From positions 400,868 to 464,867 of the forward strand of contig NZ_MUYG01000009.1 in the NCBI RefSeq assembly GCF_002155425.1: a stretch of DNA of 64,000 bases, written 5' to 3'. The notes under the pieces are model-generated. The model was not told the DNA's origin. It did not search any database and worked only from the letters and a program-made list of their open reading frames with translations. Each line of letters opens with the position of its first letter. Position 1 is the stretch's first letter. This stretch comes from Erythrobacter donghaensis. Lineage in GTDB: Bacteria > Pseudomonadota > Alphaproteobacteria > Sphingomonadales > Sphingomonadaceae. Below, one piece after another: positions 1 to 7,923 of the stretch. The position numbers and the translations under genes are program-made.

Positions 1-131
1 TCGAGAATCTCCAGCGCCTGCGCAATGATCGCGTGGCTTTTCTCTCCCTTGATATGCGCAACCATGCCGACGCCACAGGCGTCATGTTCGTTGGCGGGGT
101 CATACAGACCCTGGGAGGAGGGATATCCCAT
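1..131 (-). CDS. gltB: Glutamate synthase large subunit, N-terminal fragment (cut by window edge)
   Basis: The frame reads leftwards from an ATG at 131 and runs off the window at base 1, giving 43 residues. It contains [20 protein letters not shown], the start of the glutamine amidotransferase (Ntn) domain of NADPH-dependent glutamate synthase. The Cys of DACGVG is the expected catalytic N-terminal residue after propeptide removal. The enzyme makes two glutamates from glutamine and 2-oxoglutarate in ammonia assimilation. A second in-frame ATG lies at 182, but the residues between the two do not look like family sequence, so 131 is preferred. The 280 bp between this start and the next gene (132-411) carry no convincing gene; an AT-richer stretch near 305-360 could hold the gltB promoter, but no clear -35/-10 pair was found. 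Confidence 0.88.
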   Translation of the reverse strand, partial: MGYPSSQGLYDPANEHDACGVGMVAHIKGEKSHAIIAQALEIL

Positions 132-411
132 GGCAAAAGTCCGATCTGTCAGATGCCGACAGGCGCGAACCCGTAGTCGCATGATCGCTCATGCGCAGGA
201 ACACGCCTCTTGGCAGGTCACGCGGAGCGGCTGTGCCATGTGAAGGTCAGCGCCGGCCCCGTTTTCGGGCCCCTCATGCCGGCAGGAAGCGGATTTGGCA
301 AGGGTCTCGCGCGAAGTAATATTTCTCGCAGACCTATTCAAACTATTCTTAGATTGCGCGCGATGCACCCTCTGGCGGGATCGGTTGCAGCTTTTGCGTG
401 TCCCGCGCGGA

Positions 412-1383
412 TCAGGCTGCCCCGCGCCGGGGCTGAAGCTGGGCGAGCGCGGCGTGGAGCGGATCGCCCTCACCCTCATGTGCCGTAGCGTCGCGCACCG
501 GCCCGCTGATCGCGGCGAGCGCCTTCAAGGCCTCGGCCAGCGCAGCCTCGCGTGCGGCCAGATCGGCGGCCGACAGCGAACGGGCGGGCGGCGTGGTGCG
601 GTGCTCGTGCAGCGCCCCGGCGAAGCGCTCGACCATCTGTGGCAGGCTCAGCTCGCTGGCCGGGACCGAACGCAGGCGGGAGAGCGCGGCGGTGCCGGGA
701 TCGGGCGGCGAGGCGACCGCGCGCAGCGCAGCGACTTGCGGCACAGGGCGCGGCGCGGGCGCGGCAGGCTCGGCCACGGACGGTTGCGGCTCGGGCTGGG
801 AGACGGCGACCGGCGCTTCCGGTGCCTGCACCTGTTCCTCGACCCACACCGCGTTGCGGCCCGGCAATTCGGCAAATTCGGACAAATCGAGTTCGCGCAA
901 CACAGCGGCGGCGAGCGATTGCGGCGCGGGTTCTTCGACATCCGCATCGCGCCACGCGGGCGTGGCAAAGGGCATGGTCTCGATCGGCTCGTCGAGGCTG
1001 CGGCTGCCGAGATCGCGCACCGGATCGATCGGCCGCATCTCGCGCGCGGCGCGGCGGACGATCGAAGGCTCCCCCGCGCGGCGCCGGGCGGCAGCGCCCA
1101 GGCCTGCGGCGATCATGAACAGCGCGCCGCCGATCAGCAAACCGACAAAACCGGCCAGCACCGGCTGCACCGGAAGACCCAGATTGCCGATCATCAGCCT
1201 GCGCGTCGCCGCCTCCACCATGGATGCAGGCAGCACGACCACTACCAGCACGCCCAGCGCCAGGCCCCACAGGCCCAGCAGCGGCGCAAAGGCCCGGTTA
1301 GCGACCAGCGCGCTCTTGTTGCCCTTGCGCGACTTGCGCGACGTGCGCTGCTGCGATCGACCCTGCTGCTGACGCGGTTTCAT
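412..1383 (-). CDS. Hypothetical membrane protein next to an exosortase-A-associated glycosyltransferase
   Basis: The protein has 323 residues. A basic, Gln/Arg/Lys-rich N-terminus (about 1-24) is followed by two hydrophobic segments, about 30-56 and 72-100, and then a long, Pro/Ala/Glu-rich, probably cytoplasmic region to the end. I recognise no catalytic motif or named domain. It begins 7 nt after the stop of the glycosyltransferase and runs the same way, so the two are probably cotranscribed, which hints at a role in polysaccharide or envelope biology. That role is inference from context only. The low-complexity C-terminal half suggests a linker or interaction region. Confidence 0.75.
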   Translation of the reverse strand: MKPRQQQGRSQQRTSRKSRKGNKSALVANRAFAPLLGLWGLALGVLVVVVLPASMVEAATRRLMIGNLGLPVQPVLAGFVGLLIGGALFMIAAGLGAAARRRAGEPSIVRRAAREMRPIDPVRDLGSRSLDEPIETMPFATPAWRDADVEEPAPQSLAAAVLRELDLSEFAELPGRNAVWVEEQVQAPEAPVAVSQPEPQPSVAEPAAPAPRPVPQVAALRAVASPPDPGTAALSRLRSVPASELSLPQMVERFAGALHEHRTTPPARSLSAADLAAREAALAEALKALAAISGPVRDATAHEGEGDPLHAALAQLQPRRGAA

Positions 1384-1390
1384 GCGTTTC

Positions 1391-2644
1391 TCATCCTGCC
1401 GTCGCGGCCCTGCGCCCCGCAGCGCCGCTCTCTCCCCCGGCTAGCAAGAGATGGTAAACAGAGAGATAACCGCGCGCATTCATCGCCCAGTCGTGACGGG
1501 TGCGAACATGGGTCTGCGCCCGGTCTTTCATCGCCTCCCACCCCGCGCGCGCATCCAGCAGACCGGCGAGCGCGGCGGCGCAGGCGGCGGGATCATCGGG
1601 GGCGAAGAGAGTGCCTGTCACGCAGTCCTCGATCAGTTCGCGGTGTCCGCCGACGCCGGAGGCCGCCACCAGCTTGCGCTGGGCCATGGCTTCCAATGGC
1701 TTCAATGGCGTGACCAGATCGGTGAGGCGCTGGCTCTTGCGCGGATAGGCCAGCACATCGACCAGCGAATAATAGCGTTCGACTTCGGTGTGCGGCACCC
1801 GCCCGGTGAAGATCACGGCCTCGGGCTCGGGCAGCGCGGCGGCCGCGGCGCGCCAGGCCTCCGCCATCGGCCCGGCCCCCACCAGCAGCAGCCGGGCCTC
1901 GGGATGAGACTGGCGCAGGATCGGCATCGCCGCGATCAAATCGTCGACGCCCTCATAGGCATAGAAGCTGCCGATATAGCCGATCACCGGATCGCCCTGG
2001 GCAATGCCAAGCTGCGCTGCCAGGCCCTCGTCGCGCGCCACCGGCTCGCCGAACAGATCGAGATCGACCCCGTTGCGCATGACATGGATGCGGGTCTCGG
2101 GAATGCCGCGCTGTGCAAGATCCTGTTTCAGCCCGTCACAGATGGTGAACAAGGCGTCGGCTGATCGCGCCACCCGCGTTTCCAGTGCGCGGGTCAGACG
2201 GTATTTCAGGTTGCCCTCGGTTCCGGTCAGATTGCCGACCGCCGCATCTTCCCAGAAGGCGCGGATTTCATAGACGAAGGGAACGCCGAGCGCCCGCGCG
2301 GCGCGCTGCGCGGCGGCTCCGCACAAGGCGGGTGAATGGGCATGAATGATGTCGGGCCGCCATTCCTCGGCCAGAGCGAGGATCGTCGCGGTCAGCGCTT
2401 CGACCTCGTCCATCTCGCGAAAGCCGGGCAGGCCTGCGGGGGTGCCGGGCGTGCGGTGAAAGGTCAGCCCATCGGCCTCCTCGCACACCGGCCCGCCGGG
2501 CGCCTCGTGATTGTGTCGCTGGCCGGTGATCCCGCGCACTTCCAGCCCGTGCCCCTCCTGCGCCTTGAGGATCGCGCGGGTGCGGAAGGTGTAGCCCGAA
2601 TGGAGCGGCAGCGAATGGTCGAGAACGTGCAGGACGCGGGTCAT
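1391..2644 (-). CDS. Exosortase-A-associated family 4-type glycosyltransferase (TIGR04063-like)
   Basis: The protein has 417 residues and starts MTRVLHVLDHSLPLHSGYTF, the hallmark opening of the PEP-CTERM/exosortase-A-associated glycosyltransferase family TIGR04063. It has a GT-B layout: an N-terminal acceptor domain, then a donor domain with GYIGSFYAYEG and a late acidic cluster around KPLEAMAQRKLV. Members are predicted to transfer a sugar from a nucleotide donor during exopolysaccharide or glycoprotein assembly at the inner membrane. It is divergent from the O-glycosylation ligase at 2945, a pairing expected in exosortase-A/EPS loci, although no exosortase gene or PEP-CTERM substrate is visible in this window. 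The exact sugar and acceptor cannot be told from sequence. Confidence 0.88.
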   Translation of the reverse strand: MTRVLHVLDHSLPLHSGYTFRTRAILKAQEGHGLEVRGITGQRHNHEAPGGPVCEEADGLTFHRTPGTPAGLPGFREMDEVEALTATILALAEEWRPDIIHAHSPALCGAAAQRAARALGVPFVYEIRAFWEDAAVGNLTGTEGNLKYRLTRALETRVARSADALFTICDGLKQDLAQRGIPETRIHVMRNGVDLDLFGEPVARDEGLAAQLGIAQGDPVIGYIGSFYAYEGVDDLIAAMPILRQSHPEARLLLVGAGPMAEAWRAAAAALPEPEAVIFTGRVPHTEVERYYSLVDVLAYPRKSQRLTDLVTPLKPLEAMAQRKLVAASGVGGHRELIEDCVTGTLFAPDDPAACAAALAGLLDARAGWEAMKDRAQTHVRTRHDWAMNARGYLSVYHLLLAGGESGAAGRRAATAG

Positions 2645-2654
2645 GACGCGTCTA

Positions 2655-2684
2655 CTATCGCAGGCGTGCTTAACGCGCCGTCAA
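2655..2684 (-). promoter_or_regulatory. Candidate promoter of the glycosyltransferase gene
   Basis: On the minus strand TTGACG (2684-2679) is followed after 18 nt by CGATAG (2660-2655); shifting by one base gives GATAGT. This resembles a sigma-70 -35/-10 pair and would give a very short leader to the ATG at 2644. The same bases on the plus strand read TTAACGCGCCGTCAA, which is close to a CtrA-type TTAA-N7-TTAA site. Both are weak matches found by eye. Confidence 0.3.
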
Positions 2685-2733
2685 CTGCATCGGCGTAAGG
2701 CTCGCGCATGAATACGGCCCGGAGCCCCTTGCG

Positions 2734-2952
2734 ATGATCGATCATGTCGCCCTGGCGATCGGCCATGCCCTGCTGGCGGTGGCGATGCTGCGCCTGGTGC
2801 TGCGCGCCGGGCTGGACGATGATCCACTGATCGGCGAAATCGAATCCGAGGCCGCCGACCGCCGCAAGCGCACCAGCAGCGCCGGACGCAGCGCCGCGCG
2901 CCGCGCACAGGGTGCGGGCGATCAGGAAGGCGAGCAGCGTCCCGATGCTTGA
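2734..2952 (+). CDS. Small hydrophobic protein preceding the O-glycosylation ligase
   Basis: The protein has 72 residues with a hydrophobic N-terminal third (about residues 4-25) and a charged, Arg-rich tail. A GGAG ribosome-binding site at 2721-2724 sits 9 nt before the ATG, and the frame overlaps the following ligase start by 8 nt, which suggests translational coupling. No family is recognised. Its reality rests on the ribosome-binding site, the membrane-like segment and the overlap; it could still be a leader peptide rather than a stable protein. Confidence 0.5.
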   Translation: MIDHVALAIGHALLAVAMLRLVLRAGLDDDPLIGEIESEAADRRKRTSSAGRSAARRAQGAGDQEGEQRPDA

Positions 2953-4330
2953 TCTCGTCTTCCTCGCCTTCATCGGATATGTGTTGGTGCTGGGCCTCAA
3001 GCGCCCGTTCCTGTGGGTGCTGCTCTATGTCTATATCGACATTCTTGCCCCGCAGCGGATCGGCTACACCATCATCACCACCCTGCCGCTGTCGCTGATC
3101 GCCTTTGCGGCGGCCTTTGGAGGCTGGCTGGCGCTCGACCGTAAGACCGGGGCGCGCTTCACGCTCAGACAGGGCCTGATGCTGGCGCTGCTGATCTATT
3201 GCTGGTGGAGCACCGGCCATGCCGATTTCCCCGAAGACGCGCTGACCAAATGGGACTGGGTGTGGAAGGCGCTGCTGTTCGCGATCTTCCTCCCCCTCAC
3301 CCTCACCACCCGTGCGCGGATCGAGGGGCTAGCGCTGGTGCTGCTGCTTTCGGTCGCGACCATCGTGATCGGCACGGGGATGAAGACCGTGCTGGGCGGT
3401 GGAGGCTACCAGAACCTCAAGTTCTTCGTGAACGACAATAGCGGGATCTATGAAAGCTCCACCCTTGCCACGGTGGCGATCGGGCTGGTGCCGTTGCTGT
3501 GGTGGTTCGTGAAGCATGGCACGATCTACCGCCCGCACTGGATGGTGACGGGCTTTGCGGTGGCGCTGACCTTCGCCTGCTTCCTCGTCCCCATCGGCAC
3601 CGAAGCGCGCACCGGCCTGCTGTGCATCGCGGCCTTGGGCGTGCTGATGCTGCGCTACACCCAGCGGCGGATCCTGTTCATCGCGGGCGCGGGCGTGCTC
3701 GGGCTTGTCGCCCTGCCCTTCCTGCCGCAGTCGTATTACGACCGGATGGCGACCATCGCTCAGCCCGACGGCGACGAAAGCGCCTCCACCCGTGTGGCGG
3801 TGTGGGAATGGACGCTCGATTACGTCGCCGAAAAGCCCATGGGCGGCGGGTTCGATGCCTATCGCGGCAATCGCTTCGAATATTCCATGCCGGTGCGCAC
3901 CGTGGACGGCAACACCACCAGCATCGAATACAAGGAAGTGGTCGATCAGGGCCGCGCCTATCACTCCTCGATCTTCGAGATGCTGGGCGAACAGGGCTGG
4001 CCGGGTTTGATGATGTGGCTGGCGCTGCATCTGCTCGGCCTGTGGCAGATGGAGCGACTCCAGCGGCGCTGGCGAAGGGCGGAAGAGGAGGCCGAGCGCT
4101 GGATCGCGCCGCTCGCCGCCGCGCTACAAATGGGCGCGGTGATCTATCTGGTCGGGGCGACGTTCCAGGGGATCGCCTATCAGCCGGTGATGCTGATGCT
4201 GGTGGGCCTGCAGATCGGGCTTCACACCTATTGCCGCCGGATCGATTCGGCGCGCGCGGCGCTGGCCCGCTCCGCCCCGCGCCGTTCGCCCTCCCCCACG
4301 CCGCTCCCCGGTGCCGTAGCGGCACATTAG
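2945..4330 (+). CDS. Putative O-glycosylation ligase, exosortase-A-associated (TIGR03097-like, Wzy/O-antigen ligase superfamily)
   Basis: From the ATG at 2945 the protein has 461 residues. It is an integral membrane protein with about ten hydrophobic segments and the family-typical start MLDLVFLAFIGYVLVLGLKR. The large periplasmic loop around residues 285-340 contains STRVAVWEW and GGGFDAYRGN, matching the Wzy_C-type loop of O-antigen ligases and polymerases. Such enzymes move lipid-linked glycans onto acceptors in the periplasm. It forms a divergent pair with the glycosyltransferase at 1391-2644. An upstream in-frame GTG/ATG is possible, but this ATG matches the family start. The acceptor (protein or polysaccharide) is not known. 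Confidence 0.88.
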   Translation: MLDLVFLAFIGYVLVLGLKRPFLWVLLYVYIDILAPQRIGYTIITTLPLSLIAFAAAFGGWLALDRKTGARFTLRQGLMLALLIYCWWSTGHADFPEDALTKWDWVWKALLFAIFLPLTLTTRARIEGLALVLLLSVATIVIGTGMKTVLGGGGYQNLKFFVNDNSGIYESSTLATVAIGLVPLLWWFVKHGTIYRPHWMVTGFAVALTFACFLVPIGTEARTGLLCIAALGVLMLRYTQRRILFIAGAGVLGLVALPFLPQSYYDRMATIAQPDGDESASTRVAVWEWTLDYVAEKPMGGGFDAYRGNRFEYSMPVRTVDGNTTSIEYKEVVDQGRAYHSSIFEMLGEQGWPGLMMWLALHLLGLWQMERLQRRWRRAEEEAERWIAPLAAALQMGAVIYLVGATFQGIAYQPVMLMLVGLQIGLHTYCRRIDSARAALARSAPRRSPSPTPLPGAVAAH

Positions 4331-4428
4331 AGAGCGTTGCGCTCCCCCCTGTGTTGCGCCATGAAGCCCCCGCAAACGCAGCGCGGCGGGCACGCGATCC
4401 CGTCGGCGAACGGCAAGGAGGAAGCCTC

Positions 4429-4878
4429 ATGAATCCGCAGGAATTGGCCGCCAAGGTCGGCGAAGTGATCGGCACCAGCGAATGGGCCGAAATGAGCCAG
4501 GAACGCATCAACCAGTTCGCCGAGGCGACGGGTGACCACCAGTTCATCCACGTCAACGAAGAGATGGCCAAGATGACCCCCTTCGGCGGGACGATTGCCC
4601 ACGGCTTCCTGACGCTGTCGATGATCCCCTATCTGGGTGCCCAAGGCGGCGCGCCGCGCATCGACGGGGTGAAGATGGGCGTCAACTACGGCGGCAACAA
4701 GACCCGCTTCATCGCCCCCGTGCGCGCCGGCAAGCGCATCCGCGGCCACTGGAAGCTCACCGAGATGATCGAGAAGCGCCCCGGCCAGTGGCAGCAGACC
4801 TGCGAGATCACCATCGAGATCGAAGGCGAGGAAAAGCCCGCGCTGATCTGCGAGTGGATCACGCAATACTTCGTGTGA
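4429..4878 (+). CDS. MaoC-family (R)-hydratase/dehydratase
   Basis: The protein has 149 residues in a single hot-dog fold of the MaoC type. The hydratase motif is clear: FAEATGDHQFIHVNEEMAK followed by PFGGTIAHGFLTLSM, which supplies the catalytic Asp and His of (R)-specific enoyl-CoA hydratases. A strong AAGGAGGA ribosome-binding site at 4415-4422 fixes the ATG at 4429. The next gene is an acetyl-CoA acyltransferase, so the pair may act in fatty-acid or acyl-CoA metabolism in the cytosol. The substrate chain length is not predictable from the sequence. Confidence 0.9.
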   Translation: MNPQELAAKVGEVIGTSEWAEMSQERINQFAEATGDHQFIHVNEEMAKMTPFGGTIAHGFLTLSMIPYLGAQGGAPRIDGVKMGVNYGGNKTRFIAPVRAGKRIRGHWKLTEMIEKRPGQWQQTCEITIEIEGEEKPALICEWITQYFV

Positions 4879-4897
4879 GGTTCACTTCACTCTAGAT

Positions 4898-4980
4898 CGT
4901 CATCCCGGCGCAGGCCGGGACCCAGAGCGACAAAGCTCCGCCCTGACCGTCTCTGGGTCCCGGCCTTCGCCGGGATGACG
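4898..4980. repeat. REP/REPIN-like inverted repeat between maoC and the thiolase gene
   Basis: A 30-nt arm at 4898-4927 (starting CGTCATCCCGGCG) and its reverse complement at 4951-4980 agree at 29 of 30 positions, separated by 23 nt. Each arm also folds on itself through CCCGGC/GCCGGG. Two such arms in inverted order is the layout of a REPIN. It lies between codirectional genes and could affect transcript ends or stability. No second copy of this exact sequence was noticed in the window. Confidence 0.85.
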
Positions 4981-5012
4981 GCAGAGAGCAAAACACAAAG
5001 GATACTTTCATC

Positions 5013-6194
5013 ATGGCACGTGACGCCGTAATCGTTTCCACCGCCCGCACCCCCATCGGCCGCGCCTATAAGGGCGCCTTCAACGCCACCCCCGGCGCCA
5101 CCCTCGGCGCGCTGAGCCTTGCCCCCGCGATCGAACGCGCCGGTATCGAAGCCGGCACGATCGACGATGTGGTGTGGGGCGCCGTCCTCACTCAGGGCAC
5201 GCAGGCCGGCAATATCGCCCGCCAGGTCGCGCTGCGCGCCGGTTGCCCGGTGACCGTCAGCGGCCAGACCATCGACCGCCAGTGCTCCTCGGGCCTGATG
5301 GCGATTTCGACCGCAGCCAAGCAGATCATCGTCGACAACATGGACATCGTCGTCGGCGGTGGTCAGGATTCGATCTCGATGGTGCAGACCCCCGAGATGC
5401 GCGTCTCGCCCGACCGTTCGCTGATCGCGATGCACAAGGACGTGTACATGCCGATGCTCGGCACCGCCGAGACGGTCGCCAAGCGCTATAACATCAGCCG
5501 CGAAGCGCAGGACGAATATGCCTACCAGTCGCAGATGCGCACTGCTGCCGCGCAGCAGGCCGGCAAGTTCGATGACGAGATCGTCGAAGTCACCACTACC
5601 ATGAACGTGGTCGACAAGGAGACCAAGGAAGTCTCGCAGCGCGAAATCACGCTGTCGAAGGACGAAGGCAACCGCCCCGAAACCACGCTCGAAGGTCTCC
5701 AGAGCCTCAACCCCGTGATGGGCCCGGGCATGAACATCACTGCGGGCAATGCCTCGCAGCTGTCGGACGGTTCCTCGGCCAGCGTGCTGATGGAAGCCAA
5801 GCTTGCCGAACAGAAGGGCCTCCAGCCCCTCGGCCGCTATGTCGGCATGGCGGTCGCAGGCACCGAGCCTGACGAAATGGGCATTGGGCCTGTGTTTGCG
5901 ATCCCCAAGCTGCTGAAGCAGACCGGTCTCAAGATGGACGACATCGGCCTTTGGGAGCTGAACGAAGCCTTCGCGGTGCAGGTGCTCTATTGCCGCGATC
6001 AGCTCGGCATCCCCAACGATATCCTCAACGTCAATGGCGGCTCGATCTCGATCGGCCACCCCTACGGCATGACCGGCGCCCGCTGCACCGGCCACGCGCT
6101 GATCGAAGGCAAGCGCCGCGGCGCCAAGTACGTCGTCGTCACCATGTGCGTTGGTGGCGGAATGGGGGCGGCTGGTCTCTTCGAAGTCTTCTAA
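5013..6194 (+). CDS. Acetyl-CoA C-acyltransferase (thiolase)
   Basis: The protein has 393 residues, the normal thiolase length. The acyl-accepting nucleophile is Cys91 in DRQCSSGLM, the catalytic His349 is in [11 protein letters not shown], and the second active-site Cys379 is in MCVGGGMG near the C-terminus. The enzyme condenses or cleaves 3-ketoacyl-CoA with CoA in the cytosol. An AAAGGA ribosome-binding site precedes the ATG. Whether it works in beta-oxidation (FadA-like) or in synthesis (PhaA/AtoB-like) cannot be decided from the motifs. A MaoC hydratase lies just upstream. Confidence 0.93.
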   Translation: MARDAVIVSTARTPIGRAYKGAFNATPGATLGALSLAPAIERAGIEAGTIDDVVWGAVLTQGTQAGNIARQVALRAGCPVTVSGQTIDRQCSSGLMAISTAAKQIIVDNMDIVVGGGQDSISMVQTPEMRVSPDRSLIAMHKDVYMPMLGTAETVAKRYNISREAQDEYAYQSQMRTAAAQQAGKFDDEIVEVTTTMNVVDKETKEVSQREITLSKDEGNRPETTLEGLQSLNPVMGPGMNITAGNASQLSDGSSASVLMEAKLAEQKGLQPLGRYVGMAVAGTEPDEMGIGPVFAIPKLLKQTGLKMDDIGLWELNEAFAVQVLYCRDQLGIPNDILNVNGGSISIGHPYGMTGARCTGHALIEGKRRGAKYVVVTMCVGGGMGAAGLFEVF

Positions 6195-6255
6195 AACGGA
6201 ACATTCTTTCCGCGTCGGGGCTTGTTTCTCCTGTTCACAAATACAGGAGACGAAC

Positions 6256-6774
6256 ATGGCTACCGACGCGGAAATCCGCAGCAAGTTCTGGAAATCGCTC
6301 AAGAGCGACATGACGATGTTCCTCGGCATGGCCGGGGGCGAGGATGGCCACGCCCGTCCGATGACCGCCCAGCTTGAGGACGATCTTTACGAAGACGGTG
6401 AGTACAAGGGCCCGGTGTGGTTCTTCACCTCGACCGACAACGGGCTTTACCAGCTGGTGCAGCAGGCCGAACTGGCGGGGAAGACCCCGCGCGCGATGGC
6501 GCATTTTGCCTCCAAGGGTCACGACATCTGGGCGAGCGTCCACGGCAACCTTTCGACCACCCGCGACCGCGCGACCATCGACCGGCTCTGGAACCGCTTC
6601 GTCGCGGCCTGGTATGACGGCAAGGACGACCCCAAGATCGCGCTGATCCGCCTTGACCCGCAGAATGCCGAAGTCTGGATCGACGCATCCTCGGTGGTCG
6701 CGGGCATCAAGATGCTGCTCGGGATCGATCCCAAGGAAGATTACAAGGACAAGGTTGCCCAAGTGCAGCTTTGA
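6256..6774 (+). CDS. Pyridoxamine 5'-phosphate oxidase-like general stress protein
   Basis: The protein has 172 residues and belongs to the split-barrel flavin-binding family of general stress proteins (GSP26/Pyrid_ox_like). It shows the family pattern of a short helical N-terminus, a GPVWFFTSTDNG strand and a C-terminal half with RLWNRFVAAWYDGKDDPKI. AGGAGA at 6244-6249 places the start at 6256. Members bind FMN or a related cofactor in the cytosol, but their reactions are mostly unknown. A strong hairpin directly downstream (6799-6829) ends the transcript. Confidence 0.85.
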   Translation: MATDAEIRSKFWKSLKSDMTMFLGMAGGEDGHARPMTAQLEDDLYEDGEYKGPVWFFTSTDNGLYQLVQQAELAGKTPRAMAHFASKGHDIWASVHGNLSTTRDRATIDRLWNRFVAAWYDGKDDPKIALIRLDPQNAEVWIDASSVVAGIKMLLGIDPKEDYKDKVAQVQL

Positions 6775-6798
6775 TCCTGACGGCATGACGTCATGACG

Positions 6799-6829
6799 GC
6801 GGCGCGGGAGGCGACTCCCGCGCCGCTTT
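6799..6829 (+). terminator. Rho-independent-type terminator after the PNPOx-like gene
   Basis: A perfect 12-bp stem, GCGGCGCGGGAG (6799-6810) with CTCCCGCGCCGC (6815-6826), closes a GCGA tetraloop and is followed by TTTG. The short T run makes it weaker than textbook, but its position 25 nt after the stop fits a terminator. Confidence 0.75.
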
Positions 6830-6901
6830 GCATTGTGTTCCCGAAGGGCAGCAGCCTTGCCCGCCAGCGCGTAACGGCGTGAGGGGTTTCGTAATCCCCC
6901 T

Positions 6902-7516
6902 GTGCGAAACTCCGGTGCCGTGACCAAGGACAACACCTCCACACCTGCCGTGCCCCCGCGTTTCTTCGCGCAATTGCTGCTGCCCTTTGCCATTCCCGCC
7001 CTTCTGACCCTCGCGCTCGTCCTTACCGTCGGCGAGGGCTCGCCGCGCAATACCGCCCCCGGCTCCGGGCTCAAGGCGGCAGGGTTCGGCGCGGCGATGC
7101 TGACATGCCTTGCGGTCTGGCTGCTCGCCACGGGAGGGATCGCCGACCCGCGCGCGCGCAAACTGGCGGCGATCATGTGCGGTATGGTCGGCCTGATGGG
7201 CTGGCCCGTCTGGAGCATGGGCGTGCTGCCCAGCGTGAACGGGATGCGCCTCGGTCCGGCAGAGACGATCCGCATGACGCTCGAGCGAACGGAATTCACC
7301 GTCGCGCAGCGCAGCAGCACCCGCAATCACTGGGCGTGGCTCCGCCCCGATACGCCGGATTCCCGCGCAGCGGCAGGACGCTACTTCATTCCCGAGGCAA
7401 CCTATCGGCAGTGGAATGGCGAGCAGCCCCGCAGCGTTACCGTGACGACAGCTCCGGGCCTTCTCGGTGCGCAGGTGGTAACGGGGTATGGACTGCCCGC
7501 GGATCAGACGCGCTAG
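6902..7516 (+). CDS. Hypothetical membrane protein
   Basis: The protein has 204 residues from a GTG at 6902; a second GTG at 6920 is equally possible and neither has a clear ribosome-binding site. Three hydrophobic segments lie at about residues 21-43, 57-77 and 88-112, followed by a soluble C-terminal part of about 90 residues. No family is recognised. It stands alone between a terminator and a convergent DUF427 gene. Confidence 0.6.
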   Translation: MRNSGAVTKDNTSTPAVPPRFFAQLLLPFAIPALLTLALVLTVGEGSPRNTAPGSGLKAAGFGAAMLTCLAVWLLATGGIADPRARKLAAIMCGMVGLMGWPVWSMGVLPSVNGMRLGPAETIRMTLERTEFTVAQRSSTRNHWAWLRPDTPDSRAAAGRYFIPEATYRQWNGEQPRSVTVTTAPGLLGAQVVTGYGLPADQTR

Positions 7517-7526
7517 CGTCTGCCTC

Positions 7527-7808
7527 TCACCCCACAACGACCCCGCGCCAGAAAGCGATGCGGTCCTTGATCTCGGACGCAGCGCTTTTCGGATCGGAGT
7601 AATACCAAGCGGCGTCGGTATTGGTTTTGCCGTCCACCGTGATGCTGTGATAATGCGCGGTGCCCTTCCACGGGCACACCGTGGTGGTGGCGCTGTCACT
7701 CAGCACCGCCGGATCGACCGCCTCGCGCGGGAAGTAGTGGTTGCCTTCGACCACCACGGTCGCGTCGCTCTCGGCGATAACGGCGCCGTTCCATGTTGCC
7801 TTGACCAT
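7527..7808 (-). CDS. DUF427 domain protein
   Basis: The protein has 93 residues and is a single DUF427 domain, with the conserved core TTVCPWKGTAHYHSI and the ending RIAFWRGV. The start at 7808 is supported by a strong GGAGGAGCAGG sequence just upstream. The domain is a small cytosolic beta-fold of unknown function. It is convergent with the gene at 6902 and divergent from the aminoacylase-like gene at 7924, with a 115-bp gap that must hold both promoters. Confidence 0.9.
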   Translation of the reverse strand: MVKATWNGAVIAESDATVVVEGNHYFPREAVDPAVLSDSATTTVCPWKGTAHYHSITVDGKTNTDAAWYYSDPKSAASEIKDRIAFWRGVVVG

Positions 7809-7923
7809 GCTTCCTGCTCCTCCAGCGATGCGCACACCAGTCGCGCAATTGTTAGCGAGCCGCCGCCGCCCTTGCCCGCCAACCCACTTTGCGACATTCT
7901 CACCCTCATAAGGGAGAGAGAAT

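Noticed and set aside
4887..6329. Long open frame (480 codons) on the minus strand opposite the thiolase gene
   Set aside because: It mirrors the thiolase codons, has no ribosome-binding site and a low-complexity composition; the plus-strand thiolase has all catalytic motifs.
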